Part shown: positions 31,270-42,983 of the stretch, in pieces
How positions within the stretch are numbered: position 1 is the first letter of the stretch
Layout: each line of letters opens with the position of its first letter
Source of the DNA: Pomphorhynchus laevis
Taxonomy: Eukaryota > Acanthocephala > Palaeacanthocephala > Echinorhynchida > Pomphorhynchidae
Length of the DNA: 64,000 nucleotides
Direction: 5' to 3'
NCBI GenBank assembly: GCA_012934845.2
Contig: WNNJ02003050.1
Location: 62,001-126,000, forward strand
Program-made: the position numbers and the translations under genes
The notes under the pieces: generated by a model
Databases searched by the model: none
Told to the model about the DNA's origin: nothing
The model's input: the letters and a program-made list of their open reading frames with translations, nothing else

Positions 31270-31400
31270 AAACATTGCAGTAGTCCTTTTTTCAAGTGTT
31301 ATAATTAAAAACAAAATACTTGAAAGGGATGATTGCAATTATCGAAATTTTGTGAACAATATTTACTTATTTTATTGTTCCTATCGATATTTAAACGCCG
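31270..31400. repeat. Diverged copy of the 15-16 kb MITE-like repeat
   Basis: Holds CAGTAGTCCTTTTTTCAAGTGTTAT and, 15 bases on, ACTTGAAAGGGATGATTGCAATT in inverted orientation, followed by CGAAATTTTGTGAACAAT as at 15797. A hairpin of about 30 bp is possible. Confidence 0.5.
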
Positions 31401-32190
31401 AGAATAATCTACAAAAGTTATGTTTTAAAACTGGTTATTGTTATTCAAATTGGCTGAAAGTTGGTCTGATATATCTGCAAGCGCTTTTTGCGAATATATT
31501 AATGTATTTGCGAGCTAAATGCGTTCAATTATGAGCAAAGAAAATATGTTTTAATTTCAAATTAAAAATATGTTGCAAATTTGACTGAAATAATGAAAAT
31601 TACGCATTTATATATAGACTAGCTAAGTATGAAATTATATTCAAAATCAAAATTTATCAAGATGATATGAAAAACTCGTGGGCAACTTTTGAGTCACGAT
31701 TTCTTACTGTCAACAACTTCTGACATTAAAAGTCCTGCGGAATTACCTTTCAACTTTTGATGGTTTACTAGTTACACTTTTATATAAATCAAGCGTTTTT
31801 TTTAAATCTGGCGATCACAACAATTGATAGCGCATCAAACAAAATACATATTTAATCGACTAAATAAATTTACGCTATATTTATTTGCTACGTTAACATC
31901 GACTTTGATTATAGTCAAAGTTGTATTTACATATGCTGACTTTATCATAGCAAAGCATCACTGGTAGGGTAGTTCAATTGATCTCATACATATCGTTAAG
32001 ATCTCTATGTAACAATTCGTGTTGGAATTAATTAGATACAACAGCTTAAATATAAACGTCTTTGACAAACTACCATCAATATCATTTAATCTACTTTAGC
32101 AAGTCATTTAAAAAATAATAAAAGTGGAAATGCATTTCCCTGAATCCATATAAATATACACAGCTATTTTTATGTATGTTAAAACATAAT
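31401..32190. other. Intergenic, no gene seen
   Basis: The open frame 31352-31534 starts inside the preceding repeat and shows no motif. The rest is AT-rich with no repeat partner recognised here. Confidence 0.35.
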
Positions 32191-33970
32191 TAAAATATGC
32201 ATGCTCTTTCGGAAATTATGAAAGAATTATTCTTCGAAAAACTCTCTTCGTCCAAACTCTATACTCTTTTTCAATCTGATTTCCAATATCGTCATTCTAC
32301 TGAGTTGACTTACAACAAAGTTTCATCTGACTTACTTTTCGTTTTTTATATATTAATAATATTAATAATTATACTTTAGATTTGTTTGTTTTCTTATTTT
32401 TTGTTATAAAACTTTTAATTTGTAATTTTGTGGACTTGTAAGTAGATGTATATCCACAATAGACACTTTAATTAACATGTACTTTAAATTACTATAAATT
32501 AAAAGATATTGGCAGCTTCATCATCCAAGCTCTTGTTGATGTTTAAGTATAATAGAGTAGACAGATGCATGTTATTACTATCAACAAGCAACGCAATTAA
32601 ACTAATTAACTTGTACATTAACTTGCACATTTACTAGCAATTAACTTGCACATCTTAAAGTTGAGAATATACTTTCCTATCCTCAACACGGCTTCCAAAA
32701 AGATCAGTCCACAACTACTAATTATTTCTTTGTTCTTGTATTTAAAAATAAAAATTTAAAAATATTGATTTAAAAATTTAAATTATCATATAAATTTATT
32801 TTTAATTTTTGATTTTATATATTTATAATTTTAAAAATCGAAATGATTCATAATTATCACCAGACCATGTAAATTATATAATTACAAATCAATTTTATTG
32901 AAAAATAAAAATAATTTGAGTTTATGATTTTAAAGTCCAAATACTAATATTAAGTAATGGCATAATCAAATCTATAAAAAGCATTTTTGTATTAACATTC
33001 ATGCACACCAATGCATTTCGTTGCAATTATTTTATGTATGATTAATATACTATATATTGCCCTACCTTGTCTCCGCCAGCCAACTGATATTTCCTAGAAC
33101 TTGTAAACCTCATATATCATTACTCCATTTATATTCGACCATGTATTGTTTGTGTCGATTTTAATATTTGTAATATAAATATTAATATTTTAATATTAAT
33201 ACTCTTACACTAAAATTTGTTTATTTTTTCCTTCTACTACTATAATACTGTCTCGTGCAAGCACAGTATGTCCTCGGTAATATTATCAATAGCATCGCCA
33301 TTTTGTCTCACCTTAATTTGTTCTACTCATGCTTACAATGCGACCCAAGTATCTCCTATTAATTTATTTGTACACTTATTTTAATATCGCTAACACAACG
33401 ATATAATACTATATATTATAAATAATATATAGCCCTACTTTATCTCCGCCAGCCAACTGATATTTCCCAGAATTTGACCTTATCTCCGCCAGCTATCTGA
33501 TATTTCCTAGAATTTATAAACCTCGTATATCGTTACTACATTTCTATTCGACCATGTCTTGTTTGTGTCGATTTTAATATGTGTATCGACCACCTTCTCA
33601 CCTGAACACTGTGAAATTTGTTTCTACAAGTATAATACTGCTCTGTGCAAGCACATAATGTCATTGGCAATACTGTTGATGGTATCGCCATTTCGTCTCA
33701 CTTTAATTTGTCTTCATCTTGCTCACTGTGGAGCCATTTCGTCTCTGCTCTCTGTTGTCCTTTAATGATTGATTTCTATTGTCCTGTCTTTTAAACTGAT
33801 CCACACCCTCCCACATATCAACATCAATCAATTGGCATTAATCATACGTTCATTCTTTTCATTTTTTGTAAAACTGCAAATTTGTAAAAGTTTGTTGCTG
33901 TAAAACTTTTAATTTGTAATTTAGTGGACTTGTAAGTGGATGTATATCCACAATAGCCACGTTTATAAAC
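32190..33970 (+). mobile_element. LINE debris: RT fragments and duplicated 3' ends
   Basis: 32197-32345 reads EKLSSSKLYTLFQSDFQYRH...ELTYNKVSSDLL, the 'QSGFRPGHSTETALLKVTNDLL' RT block of CR1/Jockey-type LINEs. 32672-32720 reads LSYPQHGFQKDQSTTT, a second version of the same block from another copy. TTGTAATTTnGTGGACTTGTA...GATGTATATCCACAATAG occurs at 32415-32465 and again at 33915-33960 and may be a shared 3' UTR. No complete element. The remainder (32760-33050) is AT-rich. Confidence 0.5.
33060..33750. repeat. Direct repeat of ~300-400 bp, imperfect
   Basis: TCTCCGCCAGCCAACTGATA...TATTCGACCATGT...TTTGTGTCGATTTTAATAT at 33069-33165 recurs at 33481-33580, with an extra partial copy at 33431. 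TATAATACTG...GTGCAAGCACA...GGTATCGCCATTT at 33241 recurs at 33631. The open frame at 33559-33765 falls in the second unit. Probably part of the LINE debris around it. Confidence 0.6.
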
Positions 33971-34583
33971 CTGTATTCCGGTATACGTTCATCTTCCTAG
34001 TTGTTTCGTTGCTATTATTGTATCCGTGATAAAATTACTAGCATATTTTCAATGTAATGTATAATTTAACATTATTTATCAATTATAAAATGTATTAAAA
34101 TTAATATTAATAGTTTATACGATTTGTTTCCATCCTTATAATTTTCAAATACAAATCCAACGAGAAACTTTTTTATAATTTAATTAAATGATATCCGATA
34201 GTTTTGCAGTGTTAAAATCTTGAAAGATTTTAGCTTAAATATCCGAATTCCGATTGCTATAGCGCCATCGAAATATTGGATATTATTTTTATAGAATACA
34301 GCATCCTGCTGCCTTTGTCTTTAAGTGATTATAATATTGAAAGATACATTATAGTAAAGTTTTGTTACAGCTAATAAAAAGATGAGCTCAGTATATAAAT
34401 TTTTGTAATTCAGCAACCCAAAAATCCACAATGAAATTCATCCAAGTAAAAAATTCAAAAATTACATGTAAAAATCACCAAATTCTATATTAAAAACAAA
34501 TTTAACTATTTATTCGCGTAACAGAGAGAACAGTATAACCTGTAAGAATTCTCAAAGTTATCACGCATTGGTACATGCGAAAT
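33971..34583. other. 3' flank of the ankyrin-repeat gene
   Basis: On the minus strand AATAAA (plus TTTATT at 34508-34513) lies about 70 bases beyond the ankyrin stop codon and is the likely polyadenylation signal. The rest shows nothing. Confidence 0.45.
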
Positions 34584-35699
34584 CTATCTACTCAAATCCG
34601 GAATAGCTGCGGTAGTTGATGTAGAAGGTGCTATGCAAATAATGTCTTCTACAACAATGGACTTATTCCAGTTTTGTTCATTACGAACAAGAGCGATATT
34701 TTCAGCAATACCTTCATTGTCTTTTTCTCTGTTAGACTGCAAGCAAAACTCTTTCGATAATTGATTATTTGACATATCGTTTTGCTGCTTCGGAATTTGT
34801 CCGTTATTATTAAGCACAAGCAGATTTCCACTGTCGTTTTCGCTAATACCACTATTGCTACTGCTTCGACTGTTACTTCTGCGGCCGTAAGCAAACATTT
34901 CCCTGACTGTATTACTTTTGGCTCTCATCACTGGAGTCATCCCAGCATTGCACTCAACTAATTTAGGTGAACCCTTATCCAGCAATAGTTGAACAATATC
35001 AGGATTATTTCTATCACATGCCCAATGAAGAGCAGTCCATCCTTGTTGATCGGTTGCAAACAAATCTGAATCGGATTCGATTAACACTAACGCTACATCT
35101 AAATGGTTGTGATATGCAGCATACATTAGAGGGGTTAGTTCTCCTTCGGTTGTAGCCCTTTCATCTAATTCGCATCCCGCTTCTATCAAGGCCATTGCTA
35201 TTTCGGCAAGATCAGCTTCCCGTCCGGCAATCGGACTGCGACACAACTCGTGTAAAGCATTGCGACTGCTACAATTGCAAATATGGATATTAGCGCCGCA
35301 GTGAAGCAACACCATCACTGCATCTGGTTGACACCAATAACATGCTTTCATCAAAGCAGTCCATCCTTGATGGTCGATAGCATTAACGTCACATTTTGCA
35401 TTGACTAGCTTTTTAATTATTTCAGAGTAACCTCTTTGTGCAGCATGATGAAGACTGGTATATTCATGTGAGTCTGTTAGATTGGGATTAGCGTTGTGTT
35501 TCAATAAGATGTCAACTACTTTGTCATGCCCATTGGCACTTGCTATTAATAGTGGTGTGGATTTTGTTTCAAAACTTACCCAATCAACATTTATAGTTTT
35601 GTACATTTTATCAGATTCAAGCATTCGATCAACAAGATGAGCTTTGCCCAAACCACAACATTGATAGAACCTTTCGTTTCTGCTTTCCGTTGCACCCAT
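34584..35699 (-). CDS. Ankyrin-repeat protein, intronless
   Basis: 371 residues. About six ankyrin repeats: 47-76 (TPLLIASANGHDKVVDILL), 80-110 (TSLHHAAQRGYSEIIKKLV), 112-143 (WTALMKAC...), a degenerate one at 146-180, 189-217 (TPLMYAAYHNHLDVALVLI) and 221-250 (WTALHWACDRNNPDIVQLL), then a partial TPVMRA cap. The C-terminal ~100 residues are Ser/Asn/Gln-rich and probably disordered. The start MGATES fits the N-myristoylation consensus (Gly2, Ser6), suggesting membrane tethering. No enzymatic domain, so a scaffold or adaptor role is inferred; I do not recognise the orthologue. The start is supported because the ANK array and myristoylation signal follow at once. The uninterrupted ORF is notable beside intron-bearing neighbours. 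Confidence 0.88.
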   Translation of the reverse strand: MGATESRNERFYQCCGLGKAHLVDRMLESDKMYKTINVDWVSFETKSTPLLIASANGHDKVVDILLKHNANPNLTDSHEYTSLHHAAQRGYSEIIKKLVNAKCDVNAIDHQGWTALMKACYWCQPDAVMVLLHCGANIHICNCSSRNALHELCRSPIAGREADLAEIAMALIEAGCELDERATTEGELTPLMYAAYHNHLDVALVLIESDSDLFATDQQGWTALHWACDRNNPDIVQLLLDKGSPKLVECNAGMTPVMRAKSNTVREMFAYGRRSNSRSSSNSGISENDSGNLLVLNNNGQIPKQQNDMSNNQLSKEFCLQSNREKDNEGIAENIALVRNEQNWNKSIVVEDIICIAPSTSTTAAIPDLSR

Positions 35700-36984
35700 T
35701 ACTTTGTTTTGAAAAGTTTAATATAACGTAAAACAAGGAGGAAAAACTGTTTTTTTTTATCGAGTGGGATATTTCTGCTCGATTATTTTTCTTCTAAACG
35801 CGATTTAGTTGCACATATTCAACAGCATTTGAGACAGTAGACTTTATGTATAGTAGCCTTTTATCTAAATTAGAAATAATTGACAAAGAGCATTTAAAAT
35901 TAAAAATTGTAGCAAATTAAAATCCTCACTTAACAGTTATGCACATAGAACACTAAATTAATATTTGAGAAGGCTATTTAACTGTAAAGTTTAATTTTGC
36001 ACTGAATTTGTGTGCGCTGTTTCTTAGAAATTCAATTAACGGTCAGCCAATCAATCACTATGGGGTTGACGACACTTATAGATAAAACCACATATAGCAA
36101 TCTCCACATAATATTTGCTAGCTAGCACTTAACTTCCTTTATATTTAGCAGAAACATGCAAGAGGTTTTGCTAACGGCTTTAAACCATCTGTGTCTTAAC
36201 ATCTATCAATCACATGACAATTTGATGATCGAATATACTCGATAATTCAAGCGTTAGCTGCGACCTACATTTTAATTAAAAAGCTTTATTTTCCAATATA
36301 AGCCGATCATACGATACGAAGCTATTTGCATGCAATATTTAAACCGACAACGATTTTGTAATTGCGTTTCAGCGAATTTTGAAGATTTACCCCCAGTTGT
36401 CTCAATTTGTCGTGCTGTAAATATTGATTAAGTTCGTTACTAAATATCAATATCGATTTTGAAATTCTGTCTATTTTGCATAGGGATTTAAATAATGATT
36501 TAAAATAAATAATAATAAATAATAAAACGTAATTAATATAATATAATATAGTATAATATACTATAATAGAATGTAATTTAATGTAATGAAATTATAATGT
36601 AACATTAATAATTTAATGTAATATTTCATTAATTTTTAATTTCTTTTAATTTATCTTTGATAACTTTTTTATCGCTTTGTCGTTTTGTGTATTCAGTGCA
36701 AATATGTAGCTTGTATAATAATGATATTTTGCGTGATTACTTTACCATTTTTTTCTGTGACTAATTAATAGTTAATATTCATGATAAATTAATTTATTAA
36801 TTAATATTTCATTGTTTTAATCATATGGGTTACAATTTGATTATCAAATCATAAGATTTAATAATATTATTGGGACTAAAAACACTATTCCTTTGACGAC
36901 AATAATTCATAAAAATAAATGTTCTAATTAGTAGAGTATATCATTTAATCGAACTTTCTATTTAAGAAAGTTCGATTTCTTTTT
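35700..36984. other. Upstream region of the ankyrin gene
   Basis: Promoter expected in the first few hundred bases upstream (35700 onwards) but not identifiable. 36480-36900 is low-complexity AT sequence. No repeat partner or open frame of note. Confidence 0.3.
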
Positions 36985-37300
36985 TTTCTAATAACGAAAA
37001 ATTTCTATTTTCATCAAACAGAAAATAGTAAAATATATAAATCAACACAATAATATTAAAAATAAATTTAAAATCAATAGCGGGAAATTTTTATGGATGG
37101 ATAATTAATAATATACTTTGTATTAGAATAGGATACTATATAATCAAATTTAATCAGAGGAAATACGAGAAGCTTAGAGAAGATCGAAATAAAGAGATCG
37201 AAAGTAATTTTCTGAAGATGCTACCTATGAGAGGTTAGTGAAATATCAAATAAAATTTTCCTTCTTTCCCAGCTCCAATAATTCTTAATTCATTTAATTA
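36985..37300 (-). repeat. Inverted fragment of the 900-bp composite repeat plus family B half
   Basis: AACAGAAAATAGTAAAATATATAAAT, TTTATGGATGGATAATTAAT and AATCAGAGGAAATACG are the complement of the 56470-56560 and 56820 parts of the composite. 37190-37300 then matches the right half of family B (CTGAAGATGCTA, GAGGTTAGTGAAATATC, AGCTCCAATAATTC). A second small family A fragment is at 37485-37560. Confidence 0.6.
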
Positions 37301-37560
37301 TATTTTAAACCTTATGATACACAAACATCGCTTTCAGTCATCAAACTAAACAATCGAACCACCCTATTATGGGTTAAAATATGCACAAAAATATTTTAGA
37401 ATCTATGCAAATATAATATGTTTAATATTATAATATTTCAACATAATAATATAAAGAATAAATTTAAACTCTTAAATAGCAAATTTTTATGGATAATAAA
37501 TATATTTTGTATTAGAACAAGATACTAAATAATCTTTCGTCAGAGGACGTACGTCAAAGA

Positions 37561-39595
37561 TAACTTTCAATCAAGTTATCAAATTTACTTGAAAATAAGC
37601 AGAAATAATAAGGTAATGTAGTAACCGATTTTATTCACACATCTAAAACTAATACAAAGGTTATCAGTTTTGTTTTATGTAATGATAACTTATAATTTCC
37701 CCCATATAATCTCAGAACATAGTTTTCATTCCATGAATATAGTAAATAGGCGTATTTCGAGATAATGGGATGGTATTTTAAAGGAATAAAAAAGGAAAAC
37801 GTCCTGGTAAATAACAAGATTTTTAGTACAATTTTGGAGAAACAAATGTATTGAATCAAATTAATGCACTTTGAAAATTTAATATAAAAGAATGAAATCT
37901 AGCGTTTAAACGAGTTTCGGTCTGCTACCGCTATGCTAACATTAGTGTTTTAAAATTTTTAACATTCAAAAAGGTTAAAATATTGAGCTTAAAATTTTGT
38001 AAATTAAATTTTCAGTTTAAATTCTTTAATCGTATTGAAAAGGTACAAATTGTACATTATAACAGGCACTTGTTGTCCCGAAGGTACATTGAGTGCCTTA
38101 TTATCAATTATTGTATGATTATTACAATGGTTGAAGAAAATCGGCAGGCATTATATCACAATAGTAACTAGAAGGGGCTATAAAACAAAGGCTATAAGAA
38201 CATCTCAAAATTGAATACTCGATAAAAACTTTACGAAGAAAAATCTTATTTTATTTAATTTTTTTTCTAATTATTAAACTAAACTCGAATATTAATAAAA
38301 TTTGAGGATTCAAACCAAGGAAAAGAAAAGAACTACATAGTCTAAGCAGGTAACGACAATAATGTTATCAAATAATTAATTATACGCCCCGAAATATTTA
38401 ATAGACAAATATCCGATCAGAAAGATGCGCTGTCCTACTGCCTACTGTTATCGTAAAAGAGGATAATCTATCAGCGTTTATCGTAACGATGTTTCTTGAT
38501 AATTAGTTTGCAATGTGTCGGTAACAGATGTTTGATTTACTGCGGCATTGTCGTAGACGGTAACTCATGTCTAGATAAATTATATCTAGAATAACTTATA
38601 TGTTAACATTTTTCAGAATAAACGTATAATTAAAATATGGAATATTTTCTACTATTAGAGTATCAAAAACGGATCATAGAAACATAACATTTGGGAGTAA
38701 ATACGGACCTGATAAGGCAAATTGTGCTTTTGTTAAATATCTTCAATTGATAGCAATGACGAATGTAACAATTGGATCACTATGAAGTATGTTAGTCTGA
38801 TCATACTAAACTTGAAGAGCTAATAGAAATCATCCTTTCTCATAACTTAATCTTTAAAATTTTAGAGTAGTTAAAGTATTTGACACAACATGAGTTGAAA
38901 TAAAATTAGCTTTTTACATCTTCAATAAGTAAATAAATAACTGCAACCGCTTACTACAAAAGTTAGTTTAGCTACGGTAAACTCCGATTGAATGATGTAT
39001 ATCATAAATATCATAAAAATACTGACAATGTAAAATGAATATAAACGAGATGAGTATCTCATCCGTTTGCCTGACTAAATATATTCAATAAGTAGAAATG
39101 ACTGGTATAAAGCAAAAGTATCAAGCTCGGTCACAACAAAAAGTTCGATAACAACTTTTTATATCATCTGCTCAAATAAGTTAGACTATCATAAATAATT
39201 CATAACTTTATAATCAAAAATGATTCAAAACTTCATAGATAAAGTGAATATTTTCAAAATGAGATATAATCGACACATACACTATCTTTATTGTGCAGGA
39301 ATGACGGGTAAACAATTTGCTTACTACCCAATCCGATAGCAGCAAAGACTTAAAAGACAATATTTTGTAGTTGATTATTCTGTAGTTTTACCGAAGATGA
39401 TATTTGCATTTCTAGCTAATTTAATTCTAGATCGTTGGCTAGACACACCAAATAAACCAGATGTTACGATTCTAGCTTATTTTTATCGCTCAACTCTAAT
39501 ACAATGTCATATATGATAAGATTTGCCGTTCCGAATAATATGTGAACGAATTATTCTTTTGAGATTTCAAATCAAAATAAAAATTAAAGCACCTT
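37561..39595. other. Intergenic, no gene seen
   Basis: Scanned on both strands. Open frames at 37635-37859 (-) and 37983-38171 (+) lack motifs and codon regularity. No repeats with partners in this window were recognised. Upstream exons of the 40 kb ORF, if they exist, could lie here but I cannot identify them. Confidence 0.3.
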
Positions 39596-39599
39596 TTAC

Positions 39600-39780
39600 A
39601 TTGAATATTCTGATATTTTAATCCTTATTATGATACATCGTATGTTACAAAAATATTAAAAATTTATTTTTATTTTAAATTTCAATTTTTAATCAATAAA
39701 TGTTGATTTAGCATTTTGATGTTTTGTTTATTTTATAATTATATTAAATACGGAGACTCAGTTAGCTGATTTGATTATTT
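39600..39780 (-). repeat. Family A 5' half, minus strand
   Basis: TCCTTATTATGATACATCGTATGTT and the leader TTATAATTATATTAAATACG with GACTCAGTTAGCTGATTTGAT at its end, as in the left end of the 22.2 kb copy. The structured 3' part is absent. Confidence 0.6.
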
Positions 39781-40017
39781 AATATATTAATATGAATCGT
39801 TTATATCATTTAAATCATTTATATTTTATTTTACGTTTTATAATTTAATTTTTTGATTGTTTAATCATATTTAAATAAATTGTTTTTTTTTGTGAAAAAT
39901 TTTCAGTAAATGTTAAATTTTACAAATGTACTATTTGATTACACATTTTTAGAATTACGACATTTTACAAAAATTATCGCCTTTATAAAATATATGATTA
40001 TTATTTAATATATAAAT

Positions 40018-40560
40018 ATGAATCGTTTATATCATTTAAATCATTTATATCTAATTTTTACACAGGTTCTCTGCGATTCTCGCCAAACACTTATTGAATT
40101 TTTTGAAACGATTGCTATTTATTCGAGCGAAAAGAAGATACCTGAGAAATCGTTATCGTTGCTTGTATCCACATTTATAAAAACGGTCCTAAGCACGGTA
40201 AAAATAAGAAAGGGTTGTTATCAGGATGGTGATCTGACTGTAAAAATGTCGCAACAAGCCCTTAACATTACGAGTCGAAACCAAAAAGCAAACTCAGCTA
40301 GGGCGTTCCCCGGAAGCAACGCTCATAGATCCCGTTTGGTCACTGTGAATAAGTCAAACAACGAGCTAAAAGTGAGAAGTACTTTCTCCATTAAAATGCC
40401 GAATGTACAAAACGGCAGTAAGGCCGTCGCTACTTTATGGAGCAGAAGCCTAAAATACGGTAAGCCCCTAGATCAAGCGCCTATAAACAGTCGAGATGAA
40501 CATTCTGCGATTGATAGTCGGTGTAAAGAGATTAGAGACGAATATATACGAGGCTTTTAA
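40018..40560 (+). CDS. Protein of unknown function, probable terminal exon
   Basis: Open for 180 codons, less AT-rich than its flanks, with balanced amino-acid use (Ser, Lys, Arg, Asn), so it looks coding. A good acceptor (TTTTTACACAG) ends at 40065 in phase 0. The first 16 codons from the ATG at 40018 lie in a ~50 bp block that is directly repeated at 39792. I therefore prefer an exon 40066-40560 beginning VLCDSRQTL, with earlier exons unidentified. The first ~50 residues (LIEFFETIAIYSSEKK...LSLLVSTFIKTVL) look helical and faintly recall the end of a formin FH2 domain, but this is too weak to assert. The remainder is basic and Ser/Asn-rich, probably disordered. I do not recognise the family. 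Confidence 0.5.
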   Translation: MNRLYHLNHLYLIFTQVLCDSRQTLIEFFETIAIYSSEKKIPEKSLSLLVSTFIKTVLSTVKIRKGCYQDGDLTVKMSQQALNITSRNQKANSARAFPGSNAHRSRLVTVNKSNNELKVRSTFSIKMPNVQNGSKAVATLWSRSLKYGKPLDQAPINSRDEHSAIDSRCKEIRDEYIRGF

Positions 40561-41736
40561 TATATGATTAGTTTAACAACAGGTTCAAAAGTCTTAATTC
40601 AATTAAGATTTTAGCAATGGATTTCAAAGTTATGAACGATTTATTAGCGCTAGTACTGAATGTGTTAACTCTAAATTCTTTAGGTGCTAAATTATATATT
40701 ATAATATATTAGATAATATATTAGATAATATATTATATAATATAACTAAGTTATATTATAACTTAGTTATATTATTTAGTTATATTAATATAATAAATAT
40801 GCGTATGTATTATTTATGTAAAAAACTTTAAATATGTATGCATTATTGACCTAACACATAAAATCTATGTACACAAACAGTTTCTTATTAAAAGATACAA
40901 GATGCATTAATCATATGAATAAATGTCATAGAATCATGCATTTTGTTAAAATCAAACATTCAAACGATCGCCGATATTCCTTGTAAAGCCGAAAGCTTAG
41001 GGACTTAAAAATATGTGAGACCGAAGTTTTGGAACTGTTTTCAGTCCAAAAACTATTTTTTAAAGATAATAGTGCAACGCAGTATAACTTGTCAAATGCT
41101 TACTTACCATTTTGTAATAGAGAATGGTCGTACCATTCTCTATTACATCAAGAATAAACCAGGCTGTTAGTATCTTTTGTCGTATTCAACAGTAATATGT
41201 GTACATTTAAAGCAAATTTTGCTTTAATAGACCATTTCTATTACGCCAAAACACTGCCAATTTTACATGAATTTAATTTTCATTTTTATAGATATGCTGC
41301 ATCACAGCGAACAGATTCTTTGATGGAAAATAAGGAAAAAAATAGAAAATAATTGGGTCGTTTAATAAGCCTAAAATTAACTAGGGATTATTTGTTTTCC
41401 TAATCTAGACAAACTTATCAAATAATGAACGAAAAGTTCTGTAAATGGCTAGTCGCTTAGTATCAAACGGTTGAGTTTAAAATATTTATTAAGTTAAAAT
41501 ATTGTTTTTGAATTATTATTTTATCGAATTCTACGAGTACAGTTTTATTTACAATTATAGATGAGAATAAAACTTGTCAAAACTCATAGCTTTAACTTAT
41601 AAAACAAAGTTACGAATTAATTAACGATTAAAATTCTTGTATAAATTTACAAATTGTAAATTTATTAAATTCTGAATTAATTAAAGCATTCAAGAACCAG
41701 AATTACTAGTCTGCAAATTAGAAACAGTAACAGAGA
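40561..41736. other. Intergenic, no gene seen
   Basis: 40690-40800 is palindromic AT sequence (TATTATATAATATAACTAAGTTATATTATAAC). ATAGAGAATGG...CCATTCTCTAT at 41119-41148 is a hairpin of about 14 bp. No coding signal. Confidence 0.4.
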
Positions 41737-41953
41737 TTATAAACTAAATTTTCTAAAATGTGGGATTAGTCCCTTATTGGATATCATCAGAGCGATAACC
41801 ATTGCAGATGTGCCATCTACCTTAAAAACGAATCGTCGTGCACGATGATCGATAGTCATTAAGCAATAAACTCGATGCATATTAGTATTTAATTTGTGAA
41901 GGGGCATATTAAGAGGACGAAACCCGATATAACCGTCTTCATTAGTGGCATTT
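41737..41953 (-). other. Unassigned open stretch, possible terminal exon
   Basis: A 72-codon minus-strand frame bounded by stops, too short from its first Met to be noticed as an ORF. It has a markedly protein-like composition (NEDGYIGFRPLNMPLHKL, then MTIDHRARRFVFKVDGTS). No family recognised. A possible upstream microexon flanked by TTTCAG and GTAAAT lies near 42577-42602 (minus), but the phases I tried do not join. Could be a last exon of an unseen gene or a decayed element. Confidence 0.3.
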
Positions 41954-42778
41954 TAAATGATAAACAAATTGCAAAATCGAGTTTGCAAACTTGATTAATC
42001 TAGCATAGAATAGTTGTAAGTTTTCCAGATAAACTTCACATAGCTCTTCAAACATCAATCACTATTTTATGATCGGACAATAAACTGAGAAAAACTACAT
42101 TAACAATGGATTACTGATTATTAACCAGTTATTGATCAATCCTGCTGCTTCGAACTTGTTATTAATGTCGTTCATATCTTTTAAACTTTTACGTACGCAC
42201 TAAACGCAACAAGGAGTTAGCGAGTCTTCCTTGTATCAACAAGAAAGACTTTTATCAATAAATTTTATGCAACTTGTCCAATCTTAAGATTGGAAAGTAA
42301 TATTCTTTATAACATGATATTACTGCTCTGTAATAGACAAACAATGAATGGATGTCGTTATTATAAGTTTTATGTTATTATTGCAAATCGAGCTCATGAT
42401 TTTCAGAAATTCGATAAAATAATATATTTTTGACCTTTTTTATTTCTTGTTTGTTGAAAAGTACCGTACGATAAAAGAATTACTACTTAATCTTTTTTAT
42501 TTCTTATCTATTGAAAAATATCGTCAATAATTATTTATAGGATGGAAACTTATAAAGAAAACTTTGTTCAATTTACCTCTGCATTTGAGCATACTCTATC
42601 GCCTGAAAGTTATTGGTCTAATCAAAATTATTACGTGCCTTTTAGGCTTTTCTACTTATAAGAAAATTAAAACAACTAAGTTGTAGAGCACACTCTTGAT
42701 TGTTTAGGGAGTTTCGCCCTACAAGTTGACATGCTTAGTAAAATGTACGTGACACTCTTGTATTCAGTATAAGTAATT

Positions 42779-42983
42779 TTTTCTGGTTGATATTTGTCGA
42801 AATGTTTTGGTGGAAAAACAGGCATATCATTGCCAAATATTAAAAGATACAATTGATGTAGGATGCAAGAAGTACAATGAAGAATATATGTCGAATAAGT
42901 TCAAAAATTCAATCAATCACTGGGGGAAACGAAATGCAGCATTAATAAATGATTTGATAAAGCTAACTAGACAATTTAAATAA
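42779..42983 (+). other. Unassigned open stretch, possible terminal exon
   Basis: Open frame reading VLVEKQAYHCQILKDTIDVG...NHWGKRNAALINDLIKLTRQF then TAA. Strongly helical and charged, with good codon spread, but no initiator ATG near its start. An AG at 42823-42824 could be an acceptor. No similarity recognised. It might be the end of a host gene whose other exons I cannot see. Confidence 0.3.
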
